From: Dactylosporangium sucinum
GTDB taxonomy: Bacteria; Actinomycetota; Actinomycetes; Mycobacteriales; Micromonosporaceae
Reading direction: 5' to 3'
DNA length: 64,000 bases
Assembly (NCBI RefSeq): GCF_014647515.1
Contig: NZ_BMPI01000001.1
Coordinates: 282,784 to 346,783 of the forward strand
Below the pieces are notes generated by a model that saw only the letters and a program-made list of their open reading frames with translations, was not told the DNA's origin and did not search any database. How positions within the stretch are numbered: position 1 is the first letter of the stretch; every line of letters begins with the position of its first letter. Below, in pieces: positions 9,701 to 17,291 of the stretch. The translations under genes and the position numbers were made by a program.

Positions 9701-9977
9701 GCTCGGCATGCTGGACATCGAGCGGGATGAACCGGCACGGGCTGACGAGTGGCTCGATGCCGCAGCGCGGACGTTCGGTGCGATCGGGGCGACCGTGCAG
9801 CAGGTCAACGCGCTGGTCGTGCTGGGGGAGCTACGGTTGCGCCTCGGCGACACGCACGGCGCCATGCGTGCCGCGGTCAGCGCGGGGGCCCTGCTGGGCG
9901 ATGTCGATCGTGACGACGACACCGCGGAGGTTCGCGGGCTCCGGCAACGGATCAGCGAGCTGACCCGGCCGGCCTGA
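6795..9977 (+). CDS. SARP/AfsR-family transcriptional regulator with NB-ARC and TPR domains
   Basis: A 1060-residue cytoplasmic regulator. Residues 1-95 form an OmpR-like winged helix (starting MDIGILGPVEV), 100-245 a bacterial transcriptional activator domain, about 310-600 an NB-ARC ATPase with P-loop GPGGVGKSA near residue 350, and roughly 750-1060 tetratricopeptide repeats. This is the AfsR layout, typical of regulators of secondary metabolism. The ATG at 6795 follows GGAG and begins exactly at the winged helix; the frame is open back to 6585 but that part lacks domain character. The cluster at 10169-21298 lies directly downstream on the same strand and is its most likely target. Confidence 0.93.
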   Translation: MDIGILGPVEVSVDGRSLQLGGPRTHSVLAVLCLEAGRMVPTDRLIEVLWGENPPATARSQVQICVSTLRRVFAAAASTGPPVVIETRPPGYALMLTGARLDARQFEERAAQATRLAADGALHEAAGLFRSALELWRGPPLAGLTGPILEASALHLEERRLAVLERHIEVELQIGRHAELVGELGELILQHPLHEWFYGALMTALHRCGRRAKALDVYRQARTVLVGELGLEPGAELRRIEQLVLAGAPEGPAAAEPTRERAEVPVPSADDPPGPNRLRPAAPSQLPMPAADDSPRAARSRPVTPNLLPLDTADFTGRAAEVARVTSAVTGATGRSASRQPAIVAISGPGGVGKSALALHVAHSLRAAFPDGTLYANLSDGTWPVQPVEILGRFLRALGVNGLAIPGGVDALGEVYRDLISDRRMLILLDSAVNETQVLPLLPGNERAAVIVTSRHRLTALPGAEHVSLDVLPPEPSVDLLAAVVGAARAGRDDPALTELALLCGGLPLALRIAGARLASRPHWKPSRLIGRMRDETRRLDELEHGALGVRASIAVSYSGLGPDAQRLLRLLACLDAPEFGSWAAAALLDVALDDAEDLVDDLVEAHLLAVLAETADGPVRFRLLDLVRVFARERAQSEEPDDQRATAVRRALAGWLYLAEEAHRREYGGQYTILHGAEPRWVLPKSATAALLEQPLSWLEAERPALTAGLRQAVRNRWDELAWDLALTLVTLFEARSYLVDWRESAELALALVRQLDNRRGIAAMQYALGALHIVEQRHADARDRLRQALDGFTACDDHHGRGLVLRNLAFLDRIAGRPDLARLGYEQALPILREAGDQIAVAHVLSSLAALRLDAGDANQAQKILDDALAITQIAGSRRVEGQILFRLGEVYLRRDELDRGAEAFHQVLRLARDHGDRLGEAYALLGLGRVRHREGRHGAAETALAQVLQLAEALGDRLVEAHARQALGMLDIERDEPARADEWLDAAARTFGAIGATVQQVNALVVLGELRLRLGDTHGAMRAAVSAGALLGDVDRDDDTAEVRGLRQRISELTRPA

Positions 9978-10168
9978 ACGGGCTGCCCCAGTTGGTGTCG
10001 AGTCTGCGCGTCATCTCGGTGTCCCTCCCGATCGCCGGATACCCGTGTGGTACCGCTGGGACCACGGAAACCCCGCCGCCTTTCGATGATCTATTCGTCG
10101 GCCAATTCGGGTCGATGAATGCTCCACGGATAGCGGGCCGATAGCCCGGCGCCGCACAGTCTCCGTTT

Positions 10169-10684
10169 GTGGTTCACGGCGACGCACCCGAGCAATGCAC
10201 CGCGCGCCTGGGGCTGACGGTCGCCGGCGCGCTGGTCAACCGCGGGGTGCTCACCGTCGGCCTGCTCGGCGCCGGTGCGCTCGCCGGCGAGTACCTCGCG
10301 CTGCTGCCCGACCTGCTGCCCACCGTCAGCCAGGTCTCGCTGTTCGACCACGACGAGCGGGCCGCCGACGAGCTGTGGGACCGGCTGGTCGAGCCGATGC
10401 GCCGCCGCGGCGTCCAGCTGTGCGTCGATCGGCACGTCCGTGACGTGGTCCGCGGCGCCGATCTGGTGCTCCCGGTCGACGCCGGGCACGCGGTACCGCT
10501 GCGGGCCAGCTGGCTCGCCGCGGGCGCGGTCGTGCTGAATCTCGGCGAACGGTGCCTGCCCACCCCGCTGCGGACCGCCGCCGACGTCCTGCTCACCGCC
10601 GCCGAGCCGCGGGCCGTGCTGCTCGCCGTCCTGGTCCGCCGGCTGCACGGGCCCCGCCTCGTCGTCGTGGACCTGGCGGGATAG
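10169..10684 (+). CDS. Short NAD(P)-binding protein, ornithine cyclodeaminase/mu-crystallin-like
   Basis: A 171-residue protein resembling only the Rossmann half of the ornithine cyclodeaminase/mu-crystallin family. It has VGLLGAGALAGEYLALLP (dinucleotide-binding glycine loop) near residue 30, an acidic strand end in FDHD, and RGADLVLPVDAG. Full family members are about 310-350 residues with a separate substrate domain, which is absent here and not found in any frame of the 190 bases upstream. GTG is the likely start. It is the first plus-strand gene after the regulator and lies 78 bases before the aminotransferase. It may supply a redox or cofactor role, or be a relic; I cannot tell. Confidence 0.7.
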   Translation: MVHGDAPEQCTARLGLTVAGALVNRGVLTVGLLGAGALAGEYLALLPDLLPTVSQVSLFDHDERAADELWDRLVEPMRRRGVQLCVDRHVRDVVRGADLVLPVDAGHAVPLRASWLAAGAVVLNLGERCLPTPLRTAADVLLTAAEPRAVLLAVLVRRLHGPRLVVVDLAG

Positions 10685-10762
10685 CCACCGGATGCCCGCC
10701 CGATAGGCCGTCACGATGCACTGCCGCCAGCGTTCGATCGGTACTTCGAAGAGAGGCGGCCC

Positions 10763-12184
10763 ATGAACCAAAAAATGATCAGCCTGGACCGGGTGGAGCA
10801 GCTGTCCACCAAGGAGGTGCACGAGCTCTACCGCCGCCACGTCAGCCGCAGTCAGGTCTCGTTGATGACCACCTTCGGCTTCGGCCGCGAGCTGGTCGAA
10901 CGGGCCGAGGGCGCGGCGATCTGGCTGCGCGACGGCCGGCGGGTGCTCGACTTCACCGGCGGCGTCGGCGTGCTCAACCACGGCCACAACCACCCCCGCA
11001 TCCTGCGGGCTCGGCAGCGGTACGCCGAGCAGGGCCGGATGGAGGTCCACAAGGCGTTCTTCTCGCCCTACCTGGCCGCGTTGAGCCACAACGTGGCCGC
11101 GCTGCTGCCCGGCGATCTGAACGTCTCGTACTTCCCCAACTCCGGCGCCGAGGCCAACGAGGGCGCCATCAAGATGGCGTACAAGTACCACGGCGGCAGC
11201 CGCGGCACGATCCTGCGGGCCGACATCAGCTTCCACGGCAAGACCCTGGGCGCCGGCAGCCTGACCGGTTCGACCGAGAACGCCTTCGCCTTCCCGGGCC
11301 TGCCGAACATCGGCGTCTACCCCTACGGCGATCTGGCCGGGCTGACCGCGGCGGTCGAGGCGGCCCGGCGCCCGGACGGCGGCTGCGACGTCTACGCGAT
11401 CATGCTGGAGCCGTTCAGCGCCTCCAGCCTGCGCCACTGGTCCGAGGCCGACCTGTGGGCCGTGCGCGCGCTCTGCGACCGCAACGACATCATCCTGATC
11501 TTCGACGAGATCTACACCGGCTGGGGCAAGACCGGCAGCCTGTTCTACTTCATGCGGCACGCCGGCCTGGTACCGGACATCCTGACGTACTCGAAGTCGC
11601 TCGGTGGCGGAAAGGCGTCGATCTCCGGCTACACCGCCCGGGAGCCGGTGTTCCGCAAGGCGTACGACCGGCTGGCCGACGTGATCCTGCACAGCACCAC
11701 GTACTACGGGTTCGGTGAGGAGACCGTCACCGCCATCGAGGCGGTCAACGTCGTGGTCGAGGACGACTACCCCGCCCGCGCCCGGCGGCTGGAAGCGGCG
11801 CTCGGCCCCGAACTGCACCGCGTCGCCAAGGCGCACCCGGACGTCGTCCGCGAGGTCAAGGGCACCGGGGCGCTGTGGGGCGTCTTCCTCGACGGCGGCC
11901 CGCGGATCCTGGACCTGGCCGGCAAGCTCGTGCCCGGATTCGGGCACGACCCGCGGTTCAGGACCAAGCTCATCACGCTGTCGGTGATCTCCCACCTGTT
12001 CCGCGAGCACGGGATCGTCACCTACTACAGCCCGAACGTCGAGAACCCGCTCATGGTCGCACCCAGCCTGGTCGTCTCCGACGAGGACGTGGAGCACTTC
12101 CTGGACAGCCTCGACGCCACGCTCAGCCGCGGCCTGCCCCGGCTGCTCACCTCGTTCGTCCGCGAGAAGGTGACCGGGCGATGA
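10763..12184 (+). CDS. Class III pyridoxal-phosphate aminotransferase
   Basis: A 473-residue fold-type I aminotransferase that would move an amino group onto an aldehyde or ketone. Seen are FPNSGAEANEGAIKMA (phosphate-binding region), SFHGKTLGAG, FDEIYTGWGKTG (PLP-ring Asp) and TYSKSLGGGK with the Schiff-base lysine at about residue 278. Length is normal for class III. The ATG has a GAGAGG ribosome site, and the stop overlaps the next gene as ATGA. The neighbours (SDR epimerase, UbiA prenyltransferase, glycosyltransferases) suggest it aminates a sugar or other cluster intermediate rather than serving primary metabolism. The substrate is inferred only from context. Confidence 0.9.
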   Translation: MNQKMISLDRVEQLSTKEVHELYRRHVSRSQVSLMTTFGFGRELVERAEGAAIWLRDGRRVLDFTGGVGVLNHGHNHPRILRARQRYAEQGRMEVHKAFFSPYLAALSHNVAALLPGDLNVSYFPNSGAEANEGAIKMAYKYHGGSRGTILRADISFHGKTLGAGSLTGSTENAFAFPGLPNIGVYPYGDLAGLTAAVEAARRPDGGCDVYAIMLEPFSASSLRHWSEADLWAVRALCDRNDIILIFDEIYTGWGKTGSLFYFMRHAGLVPDILTYSKSLGGGKASISGYTAREPVFRKAYDRLADVILHSTTYYGFGEETVTAIEAVNVVVEDDYPARARRLEAALGPELHRVAKAHPDVVREVKGTGALWGVFLDGGPRILDLAGKLVPGFGHDPRFRTKLITLSVISHLFREHGIVTYYSPNVENPLMVAPSLVVSDEDVEHFLDSLDATLSRGLPRLLTSFVREKVTGR

Positions 12185-13212
12185 CGGTTGTCGTGACCGG
12201 CGCGGCCGGCATGCTCGGCACGCACCTGGTCGAGCGGCTGCTCGCGACGGGCGAGCGGGTCCGCGGGGTCGACCGGCGCGGCAGCGCCGTGCCGCCGCAC
12301 ACCCGGCTGGAGCACGTCGAGGCCGACATCCGCGACTCGGCCGCCATGCGGCGGGCGTTCACCGGCGCGACCGCGGTCGTGCACTGCGCCTCGGCGCTGC
12401 CCAGCTATCCGGCCGACGTCATCCGATCGGTGATCGTCGACGGTACCCGCAGCGTGCTCGACGCGGCCGGGGAGGCCGGCGTGCCGCGCGTGGTGCAGAT
12501 CAGCTCGACCGCGGTCTACGGCCTGCCGAAGGTCGTGCCCACCACCGAGGAGCACCCGCGCGAGCCGGTCGACGTCTACAGCGAGGCCAAGGCCGACGCC
12601 GAAGTCGTGGCGGACAAGGCCCGCGCCGACGGGATGTGCCTCACCACCCTGCGGCCGAAGACGTTCCTCGGTCCGGGCCGGATGGGGCTGTTCGCGATGC
12701 TGTTCGAGTGGGCCGAGGAGGGCCGCAACTTCCCGGTCCTCGGCCGCGGCGACGTCCGGGTGCAGATGCTGGCCGTCGAGGACCTGGTCACCGCGATCGA
12801 GACCGCCCTCGCCGCACCGCCGGACGTCGCGATCGACACCTACAACATCGCCGCCGCCGAGTTCGGCACGATCCGCGAGGACTTCCAGGCGGTGCTCGAC
12901 GCCGCCGGACACGGCAGGCACGTCGTCGGGGTGCCGGGCCGGCCGGCCGTGGCGGTCCTCTCGATGCTGCAGCGTATCGGGCTGTCCCCGGTGTACGGGC
13001 GGCTGCTGCACAAGCTCCTCGCCGACTCCTACGTCAGCATCGCCAAGGCCCAGGACCGGCTCGGCTACGCGCCCACCCGGTCCAACCGGGACACGATCCT
13101 GGCCACGTTCGACTGGTGGCGCGAGCAGCGCGGCTCGCCGTCCGGGAACGGGGTCACCAGCCGGGAGCCGTGGAAGCAAGGGGCTCTCTCCGCCGCCAAG
13201 GCGTTCTTCTAG
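12181..13212 (+). CDS. NAD-dependent epimerase/dehydratase (extended SDR)
   Basis: A 343-residue extended short-chain dehydrogenase. The N-terminal TGAAGMLG (residues 6-13) is the NAD-binding glycine motif, SSTAVYG carries the catalytic Ser region, and Tyr133-x-x-x-Lys137 is the active-site pair. Enzymes of this type epimerise or oxidise nucleotide sugars or polyprenyl-linked sugars. The ATG overlaps the aminotransferase stop by four bases, and the UbiA gene follows after 13 bases. A keto intermediate made here could be the aminotransferase substrate; that link is inference. Confidence 0.9.
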   Translation: MTVVVTGAAGMLGTHLVERLLATGERVRGVDRRGSAVPPHTRLEHVEADIRDSAAMRRAFTGATAVVHCASALPSYPADVIRSVIVDGTRSVLDAAGEAGVPRVVQISSTAVYGLPKVVPTTEEHPREPVDVYSEAKADAEVVADKARADGMCLTTLRPKTFLGPGRMGLFAMLFEWAEEGRNFPVLGRGDVRVQMLAVEDLVTAIETALAAPPDVAIDTYNIAAAEFGTIREDFQAVLDAAGHGRHVVGVPGRPAVAVLSMLQRIGLSPVYGRLLHKLLADSYVSIAKAQDRLGYAPTRSNRDTILATFDWWREQRGSPSGNGVTSREPWKQGALSAAKAFF

Positions 13213-13225
13213 GACGGGAACCGCG

Positions 13226-14176
13226 ATGACGACTCTGGAAACGACCCCCGCATCCACCGCCGTACCCACCCCGCTGGTGCTTGATCTCCTCCGGGTCGCC
13301 CGGCCGGCACACTGGGTCAAGAACGTCCTGGTGGTCCCGGCGGCCCTGCTCGCCGTGCCCACGGTCTCGGCGTCGAGCGCCGGGCACGTCCTGCTGGCCA
13401 CCGTGGCGTTCACCCTCGCCTCGATCGCCGTGTACTTCGGCAACGACCTCGCCGACCGCGGCCGCGACCGGCTGCACGCGGTGAAGCGCCTGCGGCCGAT
13501 CGCGTCCGGCCGGGTCTCCGGCGCCGTCGCCGTGACGGTCGCGACCGGCGTCCTGGGGCTGCTCGCCCTGCTGCTCATCGCCGTCCCGGACGTGCCGCCC
13601 GGCCCGATCCTGGCCTATCTGGTGCTCAACGTCCTGTACTGCCGGGTGCTCAAGCACGTACCGCTGGTGGATGCCGGCTGCGTCGCCGCCGGGTTCGTCC
13701 TGCGGGTGCTGGAGGGCTACCTGACCGTCGGTGCGCGCGTGGCCACCTGGCTGCTCGTGGCGGTCTTCTCGCTGTGCCTGCTGCTGGTCCTCGGCAAGCG
13801 GCGTCAGGAGCTGTCGGTCGGCGGCAGCGCTCACCGGCCCGCCCTGCGCGGCTACACCGTCGAGCTCACCGACCACCTGATCCAGCTGACCGCGGTCCTC
13901 ACCGCCGTGGCGTTCCTGCTGTACCTGCGGGGCGACGCGCAACTCGGCGCGTTCGCGGAGCCGGCGATGCTGGCCTCGGTGCCGCTGGCCCTGTTCGCGC
14001 TCGCCCGGTACATCCAGGCGGTCCTGGTGCGCGGCGTGGGCGACCCCGTCCTCGTCCTGCTCCGGGACCGCGCGATCGTCGGTACCGGCCTGGTATGGGG
14101 CCTGCTGTTCGTCACCGCGCTGGTGCTGTCGCGCGACCCGGCGCTCGCCCACCGGCTCCAGTCCCTCATCAACTGA
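13226..14176 (+). CDS. UbiA-family prenyltransferase, polyprenyl-phosphate phosphoribosyltransferase type
   Basis: A 316-residue integral membrane enzyme with about nine helices. The first Asp-rich motif is NDLADRGRD (residues 73-81), followed by KRLRPIASG; the second region is YCRVLKHVPLVDAG, then GFVLRVLEGY and a KRRQEL loop. This pattern matches the decaprenyl-phosphate phosphoribosyltransferase (Rv3806c) branch of UbiA, which joins PRPP to a polyprenyl phosphate, better than menaquinone or ubiquinone enzymes. Placement among an epimerase and glycosyltransferases supports a polyprenyl-phosphate sugar donor. Donor and lipid length cannot be read from the sequence. Confidence 0.9.
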   Translation: MTTLETTPASTAVPTPLVLDLLRVARPAHWVKNVLVVPAALLAVPTVSASSAGHVLLATVAFTLASIAVYFGNDLADRGRDRLHAVKRLRPIASGRVSGAVAVTVATGVLGLLALLLIAVPDVPPGPILAYLVLNVLYCRVLKHVPLVDAGCVAAGFVLRVLEGYLTVGARVATWLLVAVFSLCLLLVLGKRRQELSVGGSAHRPALRGYTVELTDHLIQLTAVLTAVAFLLYLRGDAQLGAFAEPAMLASVPLALFALARYIQAVLVRGVGDPVLVLLRDRAIVGTGLVWGLLFVTALVLSRDPALAHRLQSLIN

Positions 14177-14206
14177 CCAGCCGTCACCGACCAAGGAGAA
14201 GCCACC

Positions 14207-15235
14207 GTGTCCGTGCCCCGGGTCTCGGTCATCATGCCCAACTACAACCACGCCGACTCGCTCGACCGCACCATCGCGGCCGTCCGTGCGCAGACCGTGC
14301 CGCCGCTGGAGATCCTGTTCGTCGACGACTGCAGTACCGACGACTCCGTGGCGATCGCCAAGGCCGCCGGCGTCCGGGTCGTCAGCACGCCCGTCAACCG
14401 CGGACCGGCGGCAGCCCGCAACCTCGGCGCGCAGCTCGCGTCCGGCGACGTGCTGCTCTTCCTCGACTCCGACGTCGAACTGGCGCCGACCGTGATCGAG
14501 CGGGCCACGACGCTGCTGGACGCCCGGCCCGAGGTGGGCGCGGTCTGCGGCATGCTCGACGACGTCCCGCTCAAACGCGACAGCCTGCTGCAGGAGTGCC
14601 GGTGCCTCCAGGCGCACTACTGGCGGATCAGCTCCGAGGGCGTGGTGTCGTTCCTGTTCAGCGCGGTCTGTGCGATGCCGGCCGAGGTCTTCGCCGAGAT
14701 GGGCCCGTTCGACCCGCGGCTGCGCGAGACCGAGGAGGTCGAGTACGGCCAGCGGCTCTCCACCCGATACCAGGTGCTGCTCACCTCGGCGCTGTCCGGC
14801 CGGCACCGCGACGAGCCGCGGCTCTGGCCGTTGCTGCGCAAGCTGTTCCGCCGCAGCCGGCTGCGTGTCCCGCTCTACACCAAGCGGCGCAGGTTCGCCA
14901 AGGGCTTCGAGACCTCGGCGCGCATCTTCGGCAGCGTCGCCGCCACCGCCGCGTTCCTGAGCCTTCCGGCGGTCCTGGCGGGTCCGCTCTTCGCGCTGGC
15001 GCCGGCTGCGCTGCTCGCCGCGTCGATCGGGTGCGACGCCGGGATGTACCGGTTCGTGTTCCGCCGCCGGGGAATCGGCTTCGGCCTGTTCTTCACCGGC
15101 GTGCAGGTGCTGCAGAGCGTGGCCATCGTGGCCGGCGCGGGCTTCGGCGCGCTGCAATGGCTCGCGTCGCGGGAGTTCCGCGGCCTGTACGACCTCGCCC
15201 CGCAGCCGCGGCCGATCCGGCTGTCAGCGGCATGA
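14207..15235 (+). CDS. Family 2 glycosyltransferase (first of three paralogues)
   Basis: A 342-residue GT-A fold enzyme with a cytoplasmic catalytic half and two or three hydrophobic helices near the C-terminus. Motifs are VSVIMPNYNHADSL at the N-terminus, FVDDCSTDDS, NRGPAAARN and FLDSDVEL (the metal-binding DxD-like site), then ETEEVEYG in place of the usual acceptor-side acidic motif. GTG start with AAGGAG upstream. It is clearly paralogous to the genes at 16296 and 17288. The stop overlaps the first EEP gene as ATGA. Confidence 0.92.
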   Translation: MSVPRVSVIMPNYNHADSLDRTIAAVRAQTVPPLEILFVDDCSTDDSVAIAKAAGVRVVSTPVNRGPAAARNLGAQLASGDVLLFLDSDVELAPTVIERATTLLDARPEVGAVCGMLDDVPLKRDSLLQECRCLQAHYWRISSEGVVSFLFSAVCAMPAEVFAEMGPFDPRLRETEEVEYGQRLSTRYQVLLTSALSGRHRDEPRLWPLLRKLFRRSRLRVPLYTKRRRFAKGFETSARIFGSVAATAAFLSLPAVLAGPLFALAPAALLAASIGCDAGMYRFVFRRRGIGFGLFFTGVQVLQSVAIVAGAGFGALQWLASREFRGLYDLAPQPRPIRLSAA

Positions 15236-16296
15236 GCACGTGGTGCCGGGCTACCTGGCTCCTGCTTGCCGGGACCGGAGCCTGGCTGTCCTTCGTGGGC
15301 CTGCAGTGGCTGCTCACCGGGCGCTGGTGGCTCTGGCTGCTGCCCGACCTGATGCCGCCGCTGACGTTCCTGATCGTGCCGGTCCTGCTGGTCGCCGCGC
15401 TGCCGGCCGCCCGCCTGTCCGGCCGGCCGGTGCCGGCCAGCGCCACCTGGCTGGTCCTGGCGGGGACCATCACCGCCGGTGTGCTCGGCTGGCCGTACAA
15501 CGGCCTCCATGTCCACGGTGGAGACTCCGACGCCGGCCCGGGGCTGCGGGTGTTCGCGTGGAACACCGAGTACTGGGGCCAGAACGTGGGGCGGGACCGG
15601 CTCTACGCGTTCCTGCGGGCACAGCACGCCGACGTCTACCTGCTGCAGGAGTACCTGCACTGGGACGAGGCGGCCGGGTTGGACGGCGCCCGGCAGGTGG
15701 ACGACGAGGCGGCGCTGCGGGCCGCGTTCCCCGGCTACTCGATCGCCAGCCGCGGTGAGCTGCTGACGCTCAGCCGATTCCCGATCGTGGCCCGGCCGCC
15801 GGTCGGCCCGGACCGCGACCTGGCCGGCCTCGCGGCCGACTTCGACCAGGTGTTCGTCGCGGCCAAGGTGCTGCGCAGCGATCTCGTCGTCGACGGGCAC
15901 ATCATCTCGGCCTACAACGTCCACCTGCCGGTCCAGATCGACCTCGCGGTGAGCCGGCGGTTCTTCACCCTGATCCAGGAGCGGGACGAGCTTCGGCGCC
16001 GCCAGCTCGCCGGGCTGCGGGCCGACCTCGCCGCCAACAACCGTCCCGCGATCATCGCCGGGGACTTCAACACCAGCCCCGCGATGGGTGACATCGATGC
16101 GCTGCGCGCGACCCTGCACGACGCCAACACCGCACTGTACCCGGGGTCGTGGCCGGCCGGCCTGCCGCTGTGGCGGGTCGACTGGACCTTCACCACGGCC
16201 GGGCTGGTCGCCGGCGACTACCGGCTGGTGGCCACGGACGGGCTCTCCGACCACCGGGCGCAACAGGTGCGGATCGTCCTGAGAGGACAGTCTTGA
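15232..16296 (+). CDS. Membrane-anchored EEP-family phosphatase, VanJ-like (first copy)
   Basis: A 354-residue protein with about three N-terminal membrane helices (residues 5-85) followed by an extracytoplasmic endonuclease/exonuclease/phosphatase domain. Catalytic signatures are Trp110-Asn-Thr-Glu113 (metal Glu), QEY, YNVHLP, GDFNTS at 277-282 and Ser-Asp-His at 339-341. This layout is that of VanJ, a teicoplanin-resistance protein whose family is known to hydrolyse undecaprenyl pyrophosphate. In a cluster with a UbiA enzyme and lipid-type glycosyltransferases it may recycle a polyprenyl pyrophosphate or dephosphorylate an intermediate. The role is inferred; the fold is clear. Confidence 0.88.
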   Translation: MSTWCRATWLLLAGTGAWLSFVGLQWLLTGRWWLWLLPDLMPPLTFLIVPVLLVAALPAARLSGRPVPASATWLVLAGTITAGVLGWPYNGLHVHGGDSDAGPGLRVFAWNTEYWGQNVGRDRLYAFLRAQHADVYLLQEYLHWDEAAGLDGARQVDDEAALRAAFPGYSIASRGELLTLSRFPIVARPPVGPDRDLAGLAADFDQVFVAAKVLRSDLVVDGHIISAYNVHLPVQIDLAVSRRFFTLIQERDELRRRQLAGLRADLAANNRPAIIAGDFNTSPAMGDIDALRATLHDANTALYPGSWPAGLPLWRVDWTFTTAGLVAGDYRLVATDGLSDHRAQQVRIVLRGQS

Positions 16297-17291
16297 TGAA
16301 GGTCTCGGTGGTCATCCCCAACTACAACTACGGCAAGACCCTGGGCGCGTGTCTGCGCTCGGTCCGGCAGCAGACCCTCCAGCCGATCGAGGTGATCGTG
16401 GTCGACGACTGCAGCACCGACGACTCGGTCCGGATCGCCGAGGCGGCCGGGGCGACGGTGGTGCGGCACGCGGTCAACCGGGGCGTGTCGGCCGCCCGCA
16501 ACACCGGGGTGGCGGCAAGCCGCGGCGACGTCGTCTTCTTCGTGGACTCCGACGTCGCCCTGGCCCCGGAGGCGATCGAGGAGGCCGTGCGCCTCCTGGC
16601 CGCGGAGCCGGACTGCGGCTGCGTCTTCGGGGTGTACGGGCCGGAGCCGCTCATCGACGACGGCCCGGTGGAGCGCCACCGGGTGCTGCACCTGCACTTC
16701 GCGCTGACCCGGCAGGTCGGGCGGACCGAGACCGCGGTGTTCGCGCTGGCCGCGATGCCGCGCCGGGTCTTCGACGAGATCGGCGGGTTCGACGAGCGGC
16801 TGCGCAGCGCGGAGGACGACGAGTACAGCGAACGACTCCGCACCCGCTACCGGATCCGGCTCACCGACCGGATGGTCGGCTACCACGACGAGGTGGACCG
16901 GCTGCCTGATGCGCTGCACGAGCAGTACCGGCGGGCGCAGCTCATGCCCTTCTCGGCCCGCAACCGGATGCGGCGCGGCGGGCTGGCCGTCAACCGCACC
17001 ACCGGCGTGGCGGTTGTGGCGCTCATGCTGGCGACGCTGCCGCTGGGCCTGCTCGACCCGGCGCTGCTGGCGGTGCCCGGCGCGCTGCTGGCCGCCTTCG
17101 CGGTGGCCGACCCGCCGCTGGCCCGATTCGTGGCCCGCCGCAAGGGCCTCGCCTACCTGGCGTACTTCACCGGCGTCAACCTGCTCCTGCACATCGCGTT
17201 GCTGGCCGGCTGCGCCCGCGGCCTGCTGCGCGTCCTCACCGACCCGACCTTCGGCCCGAGCCGGCGCTTCACGATTGGCACGACATCATGA
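16296..17291 (+). CDS. Family 2 glycosyltransferase (second paralogue)
   Basis: A 331-residue GT2 enzyme: VSVVIPNYNYGKTL, VVDDCSTDDSV, NRGVSAARN, FFVDSDVAL, then AEDDEYSERL and a hydrophobic C-terminal third with two or three helices. The ATG begins on the last base of the preceding EEP stop codon (TGATG) and the stop overlaps the next GT2 gene as ATGA. It resembles the 17288 gene more than the 14207 gene at its N-terminus (PNYNYG, EPLI), suggesting a tandem duplication. Confidence 0.92.
   Translation: MKVSVVIPNYNYGKTLGACLRSVRQQTLQPIEVIVVDDCSTDDSVRIAEAAGATVVRHAVNRGVSAARNTGVAASRGDVVFFVDSDVALAPEAIEEAVRLLAAEPDCGCVFGVYGPEPLIDDGPVERHRVLHLHFALTRQVGRTETAVFALAAMPRRVFDEIGGFDERLRSAEDDEYSERLRTRYRIRLTDRMVGYHDEVDRLPDALHEQYRRAQLMPFSARNRMRRGGLAVNRTTGVAVVALMLATLPLGLLDPALLAVPGALLAAFAVADPPLARFVARRKGLAYLAYFTGVNLLLHIALLAGCARGLLRVLTDPTFGPSRRFTIGTTS

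Noticed and set aside
10091..12097. 668-codon minus-strand open frame opposite the aminotransferase
   Set aside because: The composition (many Asp, Arg, Val, Gln) is that of antisense GC-rich DNA. The plus-strand frame carries the complete PLP enzyme with all motifs.
13154..15157. 667-codon minus-strand frame opposite the UbiA and first glycosyltransferase genes
   Set aside because: No motif or membrane segment, very high Gln/Arg/Glu content; the plus-strand genes explain the sequence.
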